Shown: positions 23,546 through 32,798, counted from the stretch's first letter. The stretch is DNA of 64,000 nucleotides from Streptomyces scabichelini (GCF_011045015.1 NZ_JAAKZY010000029.1:1-64000), one strand, 5' to 3'. Notes: generated by a model not told the origin, from the letters alone. Numbers and translations are program-made.

Positions 23546-23583
23546 ACTCTCCTGCCGGCCGGGACGAGAGCCGGCAGAAGAGT
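23546..23583. terminator. Hairpin, likely terminator between convergent units
   Basis: ACTCT plus CTGCCGGC (23546-23559) pairs with GCCGGCAG plus AGAGT (23570-23583) across a 10-base loop, with one opposed C/A mismatch. It sits between rightward genes ending at 23152 and the leftward rhamnosidase ending at 23711. The 120 bp to the rhamnosidase stop holds nothing else. Confidence 0.65.
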
Positions 23584-23710
23584 GCTGTCAGCGGCAGCAG
23601 CCGCGGGTACGGCCGGTGATCGTGACCGGAATCGTGGGGCCGGGAAGCCGCTCATCGAGGGAGAGCTGCGATGGTGATTCAGCGATCGCTCATGTGCGAG
23701 GCGGACACAT

Positions 23711-26700
23711 TCACAGGCCCTTTTCGACGCGATCGATGAGCGCTTGCACCGCCGCTCCCTGGGAGGCTGTCAGCGTTCCCTTGTCCACCTGCTGAGCGGT
23801 CCAGTCACCGATGTCGCCCAGACGTGCCCGGGCCCGGTCCACGTGTTCGCCGGTGCTCTGCGCACCACCCGCTGCCACGTAGGTGGTCCAAGCGGCATCG
23901 ACGGAGGTCAGGACCTGGCGGGCCTGCTCGCTTGCCGTCGGCGCGCCCGTAGCCTCCAGGTCCGCCACCAGATCACGCAGCTCTCCTGCTGCCTCCTTGG
24001 ACTCGCCGAGGCCGCCGAGGCCGGTGTCGACGCCGAAGCTGTAGGACCCCGACCCGACCTCGAACACGGCTGCCCCGCCCTCCATCCGGAGGAACCGAAC
24101 CCCCTTGGCGGCGTCGGAAGGCCGGCCGCTCTCGGTGACCGCCCAACGGGTCTTCGACGGCACGTGGACCTCCGCGACGGTGTTGACCGGCACCGTCACC
24201 TTCAGGTCGAAAGCGCCGTTGTGGGTGTTCCACCGCGAGGACAGGAGGCCGTAGACGGTCTTGAGGCTTCCTGATCCCTCCGTCAGGTTTTCGCCGGGCA
24301 CCGGAGCGATCCGGGAGCGCTTGTAGCCGGGGTCGATCGCGGAGAGGCCGCCGATGTTCTGGAACATCCAGTCGCCCACGGCGCCGTAGGCATAGTGGTT
24401 GAAGGAGTTCATGTCGACCGGGCCGAAGCTGCCGTCGGGCATGATCGAGTTCCAGCGCTCCCACACCGTGGTGGCACCGCTGACGACCTCGTAGCCCCAG
24501 GACGGGTAGTCCTTGTGGAGCAGCATCTTGTAGGCCAGGTCGTCTCGGCCGATCTTGCTCAGGGCGGGCAGCAGCAGCGGCGTACCGATGAAGCCGGTCC
24601 GCAGGTGGTAGTCGGTGAGCGCCAGTTTCGCCACGAACTTCTCACCGACCTTCTCGACCAGTGCCGGATCCGTGACCAGGTTCATGGCGAGGGCCATCGC
24701 GTAACCGGTCTGCGAGTTGCGCATGACGGTGCCGTCAGGTGCTACGTAGGCCTTGGTGAAGGCGGTGCGGATGTCGGCGGAGAGCTTGCTGTACTCGGAG
24801 GCCGCCGCGTCGTCGCCGAGGGCCTTGGCCACCTCGGCCATCATGCGGGCGTTCTCGGCGTAGTAGGCCGTGCCCAGGATGCCCTGCTCGGTGGGGTCGT
24901 CCAGGTGCAGCCAGTCGTTGGTGAAGAAGGTGGTGCGGCCGGGCTCGAGAAGGTCCGGTCCGGCGCTGTCGCGCACGAACTGGAAGAACTTCTGCATGGC
25001 GGGGTAGTTCTCCCGCAGGATGCGGGTGTCGTCGTAGGAGCGCCACACGGAGTACGGCACGGTGATCATCACGTCCGACCATCCGACGCCGCTCTCGCCG
25101 AACTGGCCCTGAGGGGTCGGTACGACCGCCGGCAGGTCACCGTTGGCGTACTGGGAGTTGCGCACGTCCGCCATCCAGTGGGACAGGAACGCGCGGGTGT
25201 CGACCAGGTAGTTGGCCGTCGGCGCGAACAGGCTGATGTCTCCCGTCCATCCCAGGCGTTCGTCGCGGGCGGGGGTGTCGGTGGGGATGGAGAGGAAGTT
25301 GCCCCGCTGGCTCCAGGAGATGTTGTCGACCAGTTGGTTGAGCATGCTGTCCGAGGTCGTCAGTGTGCCGGTGGTGGGGAGGTCGGAGCCCCACACGACG
25401 CCCTTGACGTCGGCGAGCGCGGGGGGTTCGGTCATCCCGGTGATCTCGATGTAGCGGAATCCGTGCTGGGTGAAGGTGGGCTCGTAGGTCACCGTTCCGT
25501 TCTCGGTGAAGGTGTAGCGGTCGGTGACCTTGGCACTGCGGAAGTTGTCGGTGTAGAGGGTGCCGTTCTTGTTGAGCACCTCCGCGTAGCGGATCCTGGC
25601 TGTCTGGTCGGCGGAGCCGGTCAGCGTCAGCCGCGGCACGCCGACCACGTTCTGACCGAGGTCGTAGACGTAGGTCCCGGCGGTGGGTTCGGTCATCTTC
25701 CGGGCCTTGAGCACCTGCGTCCGGCGCACGGGCTCGTCGCTCTGCGGGACCAGGAGGGCGGTGCGGGAGTCCAGGCTCGCGGCGGGTTCCCACTTCGCGT
25801 CGTCGAACCCGGGCCGGCTCCAGCCCGCCGGCTCCAGACGGGCATCGTAGGTCTCGCCGTCCTGCAGGTCGGCCTTGACGTAGGGGCCGTCGCCCGCCTT
25901 CCACGAACCGTCCGTGGCGATCCACTGGATGGAGCCGTCGGTGTAGGTGATGCGCATCTTCGCCACGAGAGCGGGGGCGTCCCCATACTGACGGCTCCAG
26001 CCGATCCCGACCTTGCCGGCCCACCAGCCGTCCGCCAAGGACGCGCCGATCACGTTGTCGCCGCTTGCCAGCAGCTTTGTCACGTCGTAGGTCTGGGACT
26101 GGATGCGCTTGTGGTAGTTCGTCCAGCCCGGGGCGAGTACCTGGTCGCCGACCGGCTTGCCGTTGAGTTCCAGCTCGTAGAGGCCCAGTGCGGACGCGTA
26201 GACGCGCGCGGAGGCGACCTTCTTGCCGTTCTTGGTGGCGAAGTCCTTGCGCAGCAGCGGCTGCGGTCGAGCCGCGGGTTGGTAGAGGGCGTCGGTGGTG
26301 CCGGACACCGTGAGGGCGGAGTCGACGATCTCACCGCCGGTGAACGGGTTCCGTCCTGACGCGAAGTCGGTGTCGAGCAGAGTGCTGCCGTCGGTGCGGG
26401 TCACGACGGCGTCGTAGACCGTTCCCCGTTCGCTGCAACAGGCGTGGGTGCGGAAACCGATGTAGCCCTTCGTGAACGTGGAGTCCGTGAAGGTGTTGAC
26501 CAGCTTGCCGTCGAGGGTCGTCTTGATGGTGGTGCCCACCACGTCGTAGCGGACAGTGTGCCGGCCAGCGAGGAGACCGGGGTTGGTGAAGCCGTAGGGC
26601 GCGAGATCGATCTCTTGAATGACGGAGTAGTTGCCCTTGACCTGCTTGTGCAGTCGCAGCATCGGGGTCGGACCCGTGGCGCTGAACTGCCACATGTACC

Positions 26701-27295
26701 CGTTGCTCACGTCGGAGGCGCGCAGGAACATGCCGAGGGCGGCGCTGTCGAGCTCGAAGTCGACCGTAGCGGTGTAGTCGGTCCACTTGTCCAGCTCGCT
26801 CGGAGCCGCAGGGCGAGTGATCCACTGGGCCCCGTCCCAGTCGCCGGGATCCAGCAGACCTGTCTCGAAGTACGCGTCCGCGCTCCACCGGCTCGCAACT
26901 CCCTTGTCGTCCCAGGCGCGGACACGCCAGTAGTAACGCGTGGCCGCCTCCAGGTCAGGACCGCCGTACCGTACGCCGACCTGGCGGTCGGACTTCACCT
27001 TGCCGGACGACCACGTATCGGCGGACCCCGGCGTGCGTCCGACCTGGATCTCGTAGGCCTTCTGCGATGTCGCCCGCCGGGCAGACGTCAACTGCCAGCC
27101 GAGGACCGGGTCCTCACCGCCGATGCCCAGCGGGTTCACCCGGCCGTTGGCGGTCAGAGCCTTCACGGTGAACGGCGCGTCCAGCATCGACGCCGCGGAG
27201 GACACCGGCGCCGGCAGGGTCGCCACGCTTGCGACGACGGCCAACGTGACAAAGCCTCTGAGGAGTTGGAGCAAGAGCGAGCGTTTGCGGAGCAT
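23711..27295 (-). CDS. Secreted alpha-L-rhamnosidase, GH78 family
   Basis: 1194 residues with a Sec signal (LRGFVTLAVVASVATLPAPVSSAAS). Order: N-terminal Ig-like domain (about 40-145), a concanavalin-like insertion (about 150-320, with LFLRASDVSNGYMW-type strands), the rhamnosidase N-domain (about 350-520), a central beta domain, then the (alpha/alpha)6 barrel (about 640-1000) and a C-terminal beta domain. Catalytic features: TPARDERLGWTGDISLF near residue 678 (general acid Glu) and TTVWERWNSI near 944 (general base Glu). The last 90 residues form a helical FIVAR-like tail, a common carbohydrate or cell-wall attachment module. It releases L-rhamnose from plant glycosides or polysaccharides. 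A LacI-type operator lies just upstream, but no LacI gene is nearby. Confidence 0.92.
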   Translation of the reverse strand: MLRKRSLLLQLLRGFVTLAVVASVATLPAPVSSAASMLDAPFTVKALTANGRVNPLGIGGEDPVLGWQLTSARRATSQKAYEIQVGRTPGSADTWSSGKVKSDRQVGVRYGGPDLEAATRYYWRVRAWDDKGVASRWSADAYFETGLLDPGDWDGAQWITRPAAPSELDKWTDYTATVDFELDSAALGMFLRASDVSNGYMWQFSATGPTPMLRLHKQVKGNYSVIQEIDLAPYGFTNPGLLAGRHTVRYDVVGTTIKTTLDGKLVNTFTDSTFTKGYIGFRTHACCSERGTVYDAVVTRTDGSTLLDTDFASGRNPFTGGEIVDSALTVSGTTDALYQPAARPQPLLRKDFATKNGKKVASARVYASALGLYELELNGKPVGDQVLAPGWTNYHKRIQSQTYDVTKLLASGDNVIGASLADGWWAGKVGIGWSRQYGDAPALVAKMRITYTDGSIQWIATDGSWKAGDGPYVKADLQDGETYDARLEPAGWSRPGFDDAKWEPAASLDSRTALLVPQSDEPVRRTQVLKARKMTEPTAGTYVYDLGQNVVGVPRLTLTGSADQTARIRYAEVLNKNGTLYTDNFRSAKVTDRYTFTENGTVTYEPTFTQHGFRYIEITGMTEPPALADVKGVVWGSDLPTTGTLTTSDSMLNQLVDNISWSQRGNFLSIPTDTPARDERLGWTGDISLFAPTANYLVDTRAFLSHWMADVRNSQYANGDLPAVVPTPQGQFGESGVGWSDVMITVPYSVWRSYDDTRILRENYPAMQKFFQFVRDSAGPDLLEPGRTTFFTNDWLHLDDPTEQGILGTAYYAENARMMAEVAKALGDDAAASEYSKLSADIRTAFTKAYVAPDGTVMRNSQTGYAMALAMNLVTDPALVEKVGEKFVAKLALTDYHLRTGFIGTPLLLPALSKIGRDDLAYKMLLHKDYPSWGYEVVSGATTVWERWNSIMPDGSFGPVDMNSFNHYAYGAVGDWMFQNIGGLSAIDPGYKRSRIAPVPGENLTEGSGSLKTVYGLLSSRWNTHNGAFDLKVTVPVNTVAEVHVPSKTRWAVTESGRPSDAAKGVRFLRMEGGAAVFEVGSGSYSFGVDTGLGGLGESKEAAGELRDLVADLEATGAPTASEQARQVLTSVDAAWTTYVAAGGAQSTGEHVDRARARLGDIGDWTAQQVDKGTLTASQGAAVQALIDRVEKGL

Positions 27296-27309
27296 GGCAT
27301 CTCCATGGA

Positions 27310-27323
27310 TTGAATCGTTTCAA
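27310..27323. promoter_or_regulatory. LacI-family-type operator upstream of rhamnosidase
   Basis: TTGAATCGTTTCAA, 5-bp arms TTGAA/TTCAA around a central TCGT. It lies 15 bases before the start codon, where binding would block transcription. The form matches the TGAAACG-centred operators of LacI/GalR sugar repressors. No LacI gene is in this window, so the regulator would act from elsewhere. Confidence 0.65.
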
Positions 27324-27526
27324 GAGGCATGAATTGCCGGGACATTACTCATGTGACGAGCGACACGTCAACAAGCGGAACGCAGATTCCTGGAGAGTTC
27401 TGCCGCATTGCGACGACGCCAGACCTGGCCCGCACCGGCACACCGCTCTCCGCACACCGCCCTCGCCGTACCCACCGGGCTGCTGCACGAGGCGCTCCGA
27501 CATGCAGGCACTGGGGTGCTCGCGGC

Positions 27527-27815
27527 CGCCGCCACTCGCAACAGCCCGACGAACGGCGACTGTTGCCACGGCCTTGACGGACTGCGAGTCGATGAGGATG
27601 GCGACCGCTCCGGGGCCCGGCCCGTCTCGCGTCGAATCCGCTTGCGGAACTGGTCGCGGATCAGCCCGCCGATGCCGGCGGCGGCCCAGCGGACCGTGAA
27701 GCCATAACAGGTCCTCCAGGGCGGACAATCCGCAGGCAGGGCCCGCCGCTTGCGGCCGGTGTGGACGGCGTGGCGGATCGCGTCGACGATCCTGCGGCGG
27801 GGGTGATTCTCCGGG
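27527..27815 (-). pseudogene. IS5-type transposase fragment, frameshifted
   Basis: Minus-strand frames give RRRIVDAIRHAVHTGRKRRALPADCPPW, then TCYGFTVRWAAAGIGGLIRD, QFRKRIRRETGRAPE, and in another frame AVAILIDSQSVKAVATVAV, which includes the first catalytic Asp (IDSQSV). These are the N-terminal and first catalytic segments of an IS5-group transposase. The rest is missing. It sits between the rhamnosidase leader and the NmrA-like gene. No ends were found. Confidence 0.7.
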
Positions 27816-27828
27816 CGCCGCCGGTGAC

Positions 27829-28716
27829 TCAGCCTCGCGCGGCGAACGCGGTGGCCGCTTCCTCGAAGGACGCGGGTTCCCGGCCGAGCAGCATGCGCAG
27901 AACGTTGCTGTTGCCGTGGAGGCCGTGCCGGTCATAGTCCTGCCACATGGCACGCATGTCGGGGCCCCGGGACGGATCGTCGGCCACTCCTGGCGGGAGC
28001 GACGCTTCCGCCCAGTCGACCGTCCTCGCCTCGAGTTCCACACCTCGTACACGCCCCGCGATACGCAGGGCCTCGGCCGGCGTGGTGGTGGGTCCCGCCA
28101 GTTCGTAGGTCGCCGAGTCATGGCCCGGCTCGCAGAGAACCTTGACGCCGACTTCCGCCAGCTCACGCAAGTCGATGAACGAGAACTTGTTGTGGACGTC
28201 GAAGGGCACGTTCACCGGCCCGGCGGGAGCCCTTCCCCACGTCGACAGCACGATCTGGGCGAACATCGAGGGCTGGAGGATCGTCCAGCCCAGGCCCGAG
28301 GCCCGCACGGCGGCCTCGGCGTCCGCCTTGCGCAGGTGGTGACGCAGCCCGGGGGTGTGCGGGTGGAGGACGGACAGGTACACGAACCGGCGCGCGCCCT
28401 CGTGCTCGGCGGTCTCGAGCGCCCTGATCGCGAAGACGTCTTCTTCCGGGTGGAACGCCGGAGGGATCATGAACACGAAGTCAGCGTTCTTCAACGCCTG
28501 GCGGACGGAGCCGGGCTCCGTGAGATCGGCCTCGACGATCTCGTCGGCGCCCAGGGCGGCCACCCGTTCACGGCCCGCCGGCCCGTGCACCACTGCGCGG
28601 ACCCTGAACGGAGCCCGCCGCGCCGCCTCCAGCAGGTACATACCACAGAGCCCGGCCGCCCCGATCACCGCGAGCAAGGGCGGCTCTTCGCTGCGTGCGG
28701 CTTCCGTTTCGGACAC
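27829..28716 (-). CDS. NmrA-like NAD(P)-binding protein
   Basis: 295 residues. Atypical short-chain dehydrogenase fold: LLAVIGAAGLCGMYLLEAARRAPFRV gives the Rossmann nucleotide loop (GxxGxxG-like), then ADLTEPGSVRQALKNADFVF and the substrate-side VYLSVLHPHTPG. The usual YxxxK is not obvious, as in NmrA-type sensors and quinone reductases. GTG 28716 with GAGG upstream is chosen over the ORF start at 28764. It is the last gene of the leftward cluster that begins at 33897, 70 bp after the dehydrogenase. It may reduce a pathway intermediate or sense redox state. Confidence 0.85.
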   Translation of the reverse strand: MSETEAARSEEPPLLAVIGAAGLCGMYLLEAARRAPFRVRAVVHGPAGRERVAALGADEIVEADLTEPGSVRQALKNADFVFMIPPAFHPEEDVFAIRALETAEHEGARRFVYLSVLHPHTPGLRHHLRKADAEAAVRASGLGWTILQPSMFAQIVLSTWGRAPAGPVNVPFDVHNKFSFIDLRELAEVGVKVLCEPGHDSATYELAGPTTTPAEALRIAGRVRGVELEARTVDWAEASLPPGVADDPSRGPDMRAMWQDYDRHGLHGNSNVLRMLLGREPASFEEAATAFAARG

Positions 28717-28786
28717 TTTCCGGTTTCCTCTCGCTGCTGGATCCTCGATGGCTCCGCAGAGCACGATGACGGACTCGTGCCTCGGA

Positions 28787-29887
28787 TCAAGGATTGATCA
28801 CGGGCATCCACATGGGTTCGTCGCGGCGTTGGATGGCGTCGACTGCCCCCACCGCCTCGCTGAGCGGGAACCGATGGGTGATGAGCTCATCAGCGGCGAG
28901 GGCACCGGTCTCCAGCAGGCGCAGGACCTCCAGCGCGTCGTTGCGGGTACAGGCGCGGGTACCGATGAACCGCCACATGTTCATCATCAGTGCCATCGGG
29001 GACAGCGGCAGCGGCGTGTGGTTGCCTCCCATGTGCACCAGTGCGCCGCCGGTCGCGAGCCCGGCCATGGCCTGGCCGGTGACCGGCCCGTCGGGGACGT
29101 AGTCGAGGACCGCGTGCGCTCCGCCGGGTGCCAGTTCGCGCAGTCGGCCGGCGAGTGCGCGGGTGGCAGTCCAGTCGTCGGGGAGTTCGTCAAGGGCGAC
29201 GATGCTTGCCGGGATGCCACCGGACAGCCCGGCGACGGCCTTGAGCCGGTCACTGTGGCGGCCGACGAGAATGAGGTCGGCGACGCCGAAGTGCTTCGCG
29301 AGCTTGACCGTCGCGGTGCCCATGGCACCGGTCGCGGCGGTGACGACAACGGTGGATCCCATCGGCAACTCGGCCCACTTGAGCGCGCGTACGGCGTTGG
29401 CGAGGGTGTGCACCTTGGCCGCGACGTCGAAGCTGACGGATTGCGGCAGCGGGTCGACCAGCCAGTACGGGAGGCGTACGTATTCCGCGAGGACGCCGTT
29501 GTGGTACTCGTCGTAGAGCGGCATCGCGGTGTCGTTGAAGGCGGCGTAGCCCATGATGGACTGCTGCGCGCACATCATGTCGCGGTCGGTACGGCAGTAG
29601 ATGCAGGTACGGCAGTTCAGGAAGGTGTGCGCCCGGACCCGGTCGCCGATGCGAACGCCGGTGGCCTCGCTGCCGACAGCGGCGATGCTGCCGGCGGCCT
29701 CGAAGCCGAGGGTGGTGGGCAGATGCTTGAACGCGCCCATAGCGAGCAGGCGCATGATGCCCGGGGCCAGGCCGGCGGCGGCGACCCGCACCACGACGTC
29801 CATCGGGCCGGGCTCGGGGACGGGGATGTCCTCCAGGACGAGGGTGCTGGCGTCGCGATGGGCGCGCAGGGCGAGCATCGTGGTCAT
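28787..29887 (-). CDS. Zinc-type medium-chain alcohol dehydrogenase
   Basis: 366 residues. The MDR fold has the catalytic-region motif GFEAAGSIAAVGSEATG, a structural-zinc-like loop with Cys residues (NCRTCIYCRTDRDMMC), and a Rossmann segment VVVTAATGAMGTATVKLAKHFG. NAD(P)-dependent oxidation of an alcohol or reduction of a ketone in the cluster's pathway. The start overlaps the bicupin stop by 4 bases (ATGA), so the two are translationally coupled. The catalytic-zinc Cys near residue 40 is replaced (AAAGLAPGIMRLL), so zinc catalysis is doubtful. Substrate unknown. Confidence 0.88.
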   Translation of the reverse strand: MTTMLALRAHRDASTLVLEDIPVPEPGPMDVVVRVAAAGLAPGIMRLLAMGAFKHLPTTLGFEAAGSIAAVGSEATGVRIGDRVRAHTFLNCRTCIYCRTDRDMMCAQQSIMGYAAFNDTAMPLYDEYHNGVLAEYVRLPYWLVDPLPQSVSFDVAAKVHTLANAVRALKWAELPMGSTVVVTAATGAMGTATVKLAKHFGVADLILVGRHSDRLKAVAGLSGGIPASIVALDELPDDWTATRALAGRLRELAPGGAHAVLDYVPDGPVTGQAMAGLATGGALVHMGGNHTPLPLSPMALMMNMWRFIGTRACTRNDALEVLRLLETGALAADELITHRFPLSEAVGAVDAIQRRDEPMWMPVINP

Positions 29888-30876
29888 GAGTGGACCTCCA
29901 CGTTGAGGGCCGCGAGCCGTTCGGGTGAGTAGGGGTCGGCGGTACGGGAGGTCTTGGCGACCTGCGGAACCTCGCTGCGCGAGAGCAGGCTGACGTAGTC
30001 GCCCGCCTCGGTCGCGACGCTGGCATGGGAGATGCCGAGCGGGATGCGCACGAAATCGCCGGGCTTGAGGTCGACGATGCCGTGCTGGGTGATCAGCGTG
30101 CGGTGGCCGTTGGCCTGGTACTGGATCTCGTCGGCATCGAGGGCGCGGCGGTAGCGGCGTTCACCGCCGGGCACGGTGCTGACGAGGCCGATGCGGATGC
30201 GGTCGGTGCCGTACAGCCAGGTGGTGTCCTGGGCGTGGTCGGGGCGCAGAACCTGTATCCGGCGGTCGTCGCGGTGAACGTGTTCCAGCAGCTGCTGTTC
30301 GTCGACCCCGAAGAGGGTGATGTCGCGACCGGGTGTGCCCAGGTTCCAGCTGACGGCTTCGTTGGCCGCGGCGGACTGCCAGCCGGGAAACGGCGGGAAC
30401 ACCGCCTGGGATTCACGCTGAGCCGGTACCAGCTCGGCGACCGGCGCGGGGATGTAGAACAGCAGGTGGCTTGCGGCGCGGCTGTAGTTGTCGTGGGCCA
30501 CACCCCGGGGGATGCGGGAGAACTCGCCGGGCCGGTGCTCGACCACACCGAGTTCGGTCATCAGGGTGCGCTCACCGGCGATCTGGTAGGAGAGCTCGTC
30601 CACGTCGCAGTTGCGGTGGTAGAACGGCTGCCGTCCGTCCAGCTTCTGCCACTCGACGCGGATCTCGTCGTTCTCGTAGACACCGCGCGGCGGGGCGTAC
30701 GCCTCTTCCTGGTACTCCTGCGGGTAATGCACCACGGTCAGTGGCGGGTGCTCGTCCCCCAGCTTGATGGGCACCTTGGACGGATGCGGCGGCGACAGCA
30801 GCAGGTGCTCGTCGCGGACGACGCTCTGCAGCGGTTGGTTCGATGCCATGACCATGAGGTCCTCGTCGACACTCAC
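29884..30876 (-). CDS. Bicupin dioxygenase, homogentisate 1,2-dioxygenase-like
   Basis: 330 residues with two cupin halves. The first has QPFYHRNCDVDELSYQIAGE, strikingly like the FYHRNC segment of homogentisate dioxygenase, and ends RPGEFSRIPRGVAHDNYS. The second has the parallel RALDADEIQYQANGHRTLIT and KPGDFVRIPLGISHAS. Homogentisate dioxygenase itself is longer (about 430-445), so this is a shorter relative, perhaps acting on another hydroquinone or gentisate-type ring or lacking metal. Ring cleavage would feed the FAH-type hydrolase at 31953. First gene of a sub-unit that may have its own promoter (dyad at 30966-30996). Ring-cleavage role is inference from motif and context. Confidence 0.82.
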   Translation of the reverse strand: MSVDEDLMVMASNQPLQSVVRDEHLLLSPPHPSKVPIKLGDEHPPLTVVHYPQEYQEEAYAPPRGVYENDEIRVEWQKLDGRQPFYHRNCDVDELSYQIAGERTLMTELGVVEHRPGEFSRIPRGVAHDNYSRAASHLLFYIPAPVAELVPAQRESQAVFPPFPGWQSAAANEAVSWNLGTPGRDITLFGVDEQQLLEHVHRDDRRIQVLRPDHAQDTTWLYGTDRIRIGLVSTVPGGERRYRRALDADEIQYQANGHRTLITQHGIVDLKPGDFVRIPLGISHASVATEAGDYVSLLSRSEVPQVAKTSRTADPYSPERLAALNVEVHS

Positions 30877-30965
30877 GGCAACCTCCTCGTTCGGGGTGGC
30901 GTCGCGTAATGCGGCTCAGGTTGTCAGCCGATCCCACTGCCCGGAGTTCGGCAGGATCGGGGTGT

Positions 30966-31012
30966 CACCTGTCGCGGCACACCCGGCAGACAGGTGAGCG
31001 GACAGACAGGTG
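30966..31012. promoter_or_regulatory. CACCTGTC/GACAGGTG dyad with extra half-site upstream of bicupin gene
   Basis: CACCTGTC (30966-30973) and GACAGGTG (30989-30996) form a perfect 8-bp dyad; a second GACAGGTG follows at 31005-31012. It lies about 90-135 bp upstream of the bicupin start, inside a 224-bp gap in the leftward cluster. An internal promoter with an operator is plausible. CTCAGGTT nearby (30912-30919) matches a half of the 34-kb TetR operators. Confidence 0.45.
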
Positions 31013-31100
31013 ATGGGGGCTGCGTTCGAAGGAAGGCGCCGATACGGGGGCTTCGGTGCCATGCGCGGCCGGTGCGGCATGATGACTGCTGCTGGCGCTG

Positions 31101-31844
31101 TTATTTCTTTCGGCCCCAGAACATCTCGATGCCGCGCCATTCCATCAGCTGTGGGCTGTCGACCGTGTCCCCGAATGCTTCGCGGACCTCTTCCCCGGAC
31201 CAGTAGGGAATGTCTTCCACGGTGATGTGCTCAAACAGCTTGTCGAACCATTGCCGGAGATGGACGTCGGAGTTGATGCGGGCAAGGAACGACGGCCCTT
31301 TCAGGACCGACTCGGCCAGCACGATGCGGCGGCCCGGCTTCATCACGCGCAGCAGGTCCCTGGCCGTCTCCTCCCAGTCGTCGCAGTGCTGGGTCGCCTG
31401 GAGCACTGCGACGCAGTCGTACGACTCGTCGGCCAGCGAGTCGGCGTAATCCCAGCGCCAGCAGCCGGTCTGGCCGTTACGGCCGGGGAGCCGCCCCATG
31501 ACCGCCTTCCGCCCGTCGTGGATGATCTCCACCTCATCGACGGCGCCGTCCGGTCCCACGATCTCCCGCATGTCGTCCACCCACCCCGCGGGAGCAATTC
31601 CCTCGCCGATGAGCATGACCCTGTCTCCGGCGCGGAGCTCGAGGAGACCGTAGACGATTTCGGAGATCGGCCGGGCCAACTCCCTCCAGATGTACGGCAG
31701 TCCGCCCGCGATTTGCATGGCGAGCTCCCATTTGGCTCGCTGGGTGCTGTCGTAGACGTCCTTTCCGAGAATCGCCTCGTCCCACGGCTGGATGTGGTCC
31801 CACGGGTTTCCGCCACCGAAACTGCTCTTGGTTTCGCTGCTCAC
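31101..31844 (-). CDS. SAM-dependent methyltransferase-like protein
   Basis: 247 residues. Rossmann-like methyltransferase fold: LLELRAGDRVMLIGEGIAPAGWVDDM is motif I in altered form (LIGEGIAP in place of GxGxG), YDCVAVLQATQHCDDWEETARDLLRVMKPGRRIVLAES is the central strand and following helix, and the rest is C-terminal. GTG 31844 is used because GGAGG precedes it. It could methylate a hydroxyl of the pathway compound, or have become a SAM-binding cyclase/isomerase as in some polyketide pathways. It lies 108 bp after the FAH gene in the same direction. Confidence 0.78.
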   Translation of the reverse strand: MSSETKSSFGGGNPWDHIQPWDEAILGKDVYDSTQRAKWELAMQIAGGLPYIWRELARPISEIVYGLLELRAGDRVMLIGEGIAPAGWVDDMREIVGPDGAVDEVEIIHDGRKAVMGRLPGRNGQTGCWRWDYADSLADESYDCVAVLQATQHCDDWEETARDLLRVMKPGRRIVLAESVLKGPSFLARINSDVHLRQWFDKLFEHITVEDIPYWSGEEVREAFGDTVDSPQLMEWRGIEMFWGRKK

Positions 31845-31952
31845 CTGATTGCCTCCACGACCGGGCCGTCGCACGTGCGACGGCCGCCGGAAATGACTTT
31901 GCTGACTTCGAGGACGCCACGGTTCCGGCATCCTCAGGATGACCTCTGCGCG

Positions 31953-32798
31953 TCAGGCGCAGGTGTTCACGAGGGTGCCGATTCCCTCGATCTCGATGCG
32001 GACCTCGTCACCGGACCGTAGGAACAGGCCTTGTTTGTGTCCGACCCCGGCCGGGGTTCCTGTGGCGATCACGTCACCGGGTTCGAGGGTCGTCTGCCGC
32101 GACAGGTAGGAGACCAGCGCGGGAACCGGGTGAATGAGCTGGGACGTACGCGCGTCCTGGCGAAGCTCGCCGCCGACCCAGGTGCGCAGGTGCAGGTCGT
32201 CGGGATCGGCGAACTCGTCGAGCGTGGCCAGAGCGGGGCCCATGGGGGTGAAAGTGTCGAAGCTCTTGGCCGCGGTGACGTTGGCGGCCCGGCCGGGAAC
32301 GCGTCCCTTCTGGACATCGCGCGCGCTGACGTCGTTGCAGATCGTGAAGCCGGCGACGAACGAGTACGCGTCCGCCTCCGGCACGTCGGTGGCGCGCCTG
32401 CCGATGACGACCGCGAGTTCGCCTTCGTAGTCGACCTCGTCCGGAGCCACCTTCGGAAAGCGGATCTGCGCCCCCGTGCCGATCACCGAGGACGGAGCCT
32501 TCAGAAAGACGACCGGATCCTCCGCCGTGCCGGCGTACCCCACCTCGGTGCGGTGACCGGCGTAGGCGTAACCCACCGCCCAGATCTTGGAAGGTCTGGG
32601 GACGGGGGCCATGAGCTGGGCCTGAGTCCGGTCCATGGGTACACGGTCGCGGACCGCGGCGGTGGCGATGGACGCGATGTCGAGGCCGGTCTGCAGGGCG
32701 GCACCGAGGTCCGTCGCGTAGAGGTCGAGGAGGGCGACGGTTTCGCCGTCGCTCTCGAGTCTGCCGATTCCCTTGGCCGTGCTGACGATTCTGGTCAC
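31953..32798 (-). CDS. Fumarylacetoacetate hydrolase (FAH)-family protein
   Basis: 281 residues. C-terminal FAH domain with the metal-binding acids in VDYEGELAVVIGR and the catalytic region GFTICNDVSARDVQKGR, KSFDTFTPMGPAL, GDVIATGTPAGVG. Family members hydrolyse C-C bonds of acylpyruvates, isomerise or decarboxylate oxo-hexenedioates, and act after aromatic ring cleavage. Its start overlaps the VOC protein stop by 4 bases, tying the two together. In this cluster it most likely processes the ring-cleavage product made by the bicupin or VOC enzyme (inference). Confidence 0.93.
   Translation of the reverse strand: MTRIVSTAKGIGRLESDGETVALLDLYATDLGAALQTGLDIASIATAAVRDRVPMDRTQAQLMAPVPRPSKIWAVGYAYAGHRTEVGYAGTAEDPVVFLKAPSSVIGTGAQIRFPKVAPDEVDYEGELAVVIGRRATDVPEADAYSFVAGFTICNDVSARDVQKGRVPGRAANVTAAKSFDTFTPMGPALATLDEFADPDDLHLRTWVGGELRQDARTSQLIHPVPALVSYLSRQTTLEPGDVIATGTPAGVGHKQGLFLRSGDEVRIEIEGIGTLVNTCA

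Noticed and set aside
29884..30876. Calling the bicupin hmgA outright
   Set aside because: The signature is shared but the protein is clearly shorter and no other homogentisate-pathway genes (maleylacetoacetate isomerase, hydroxyphenylpyruvate dioxygenase) are present.
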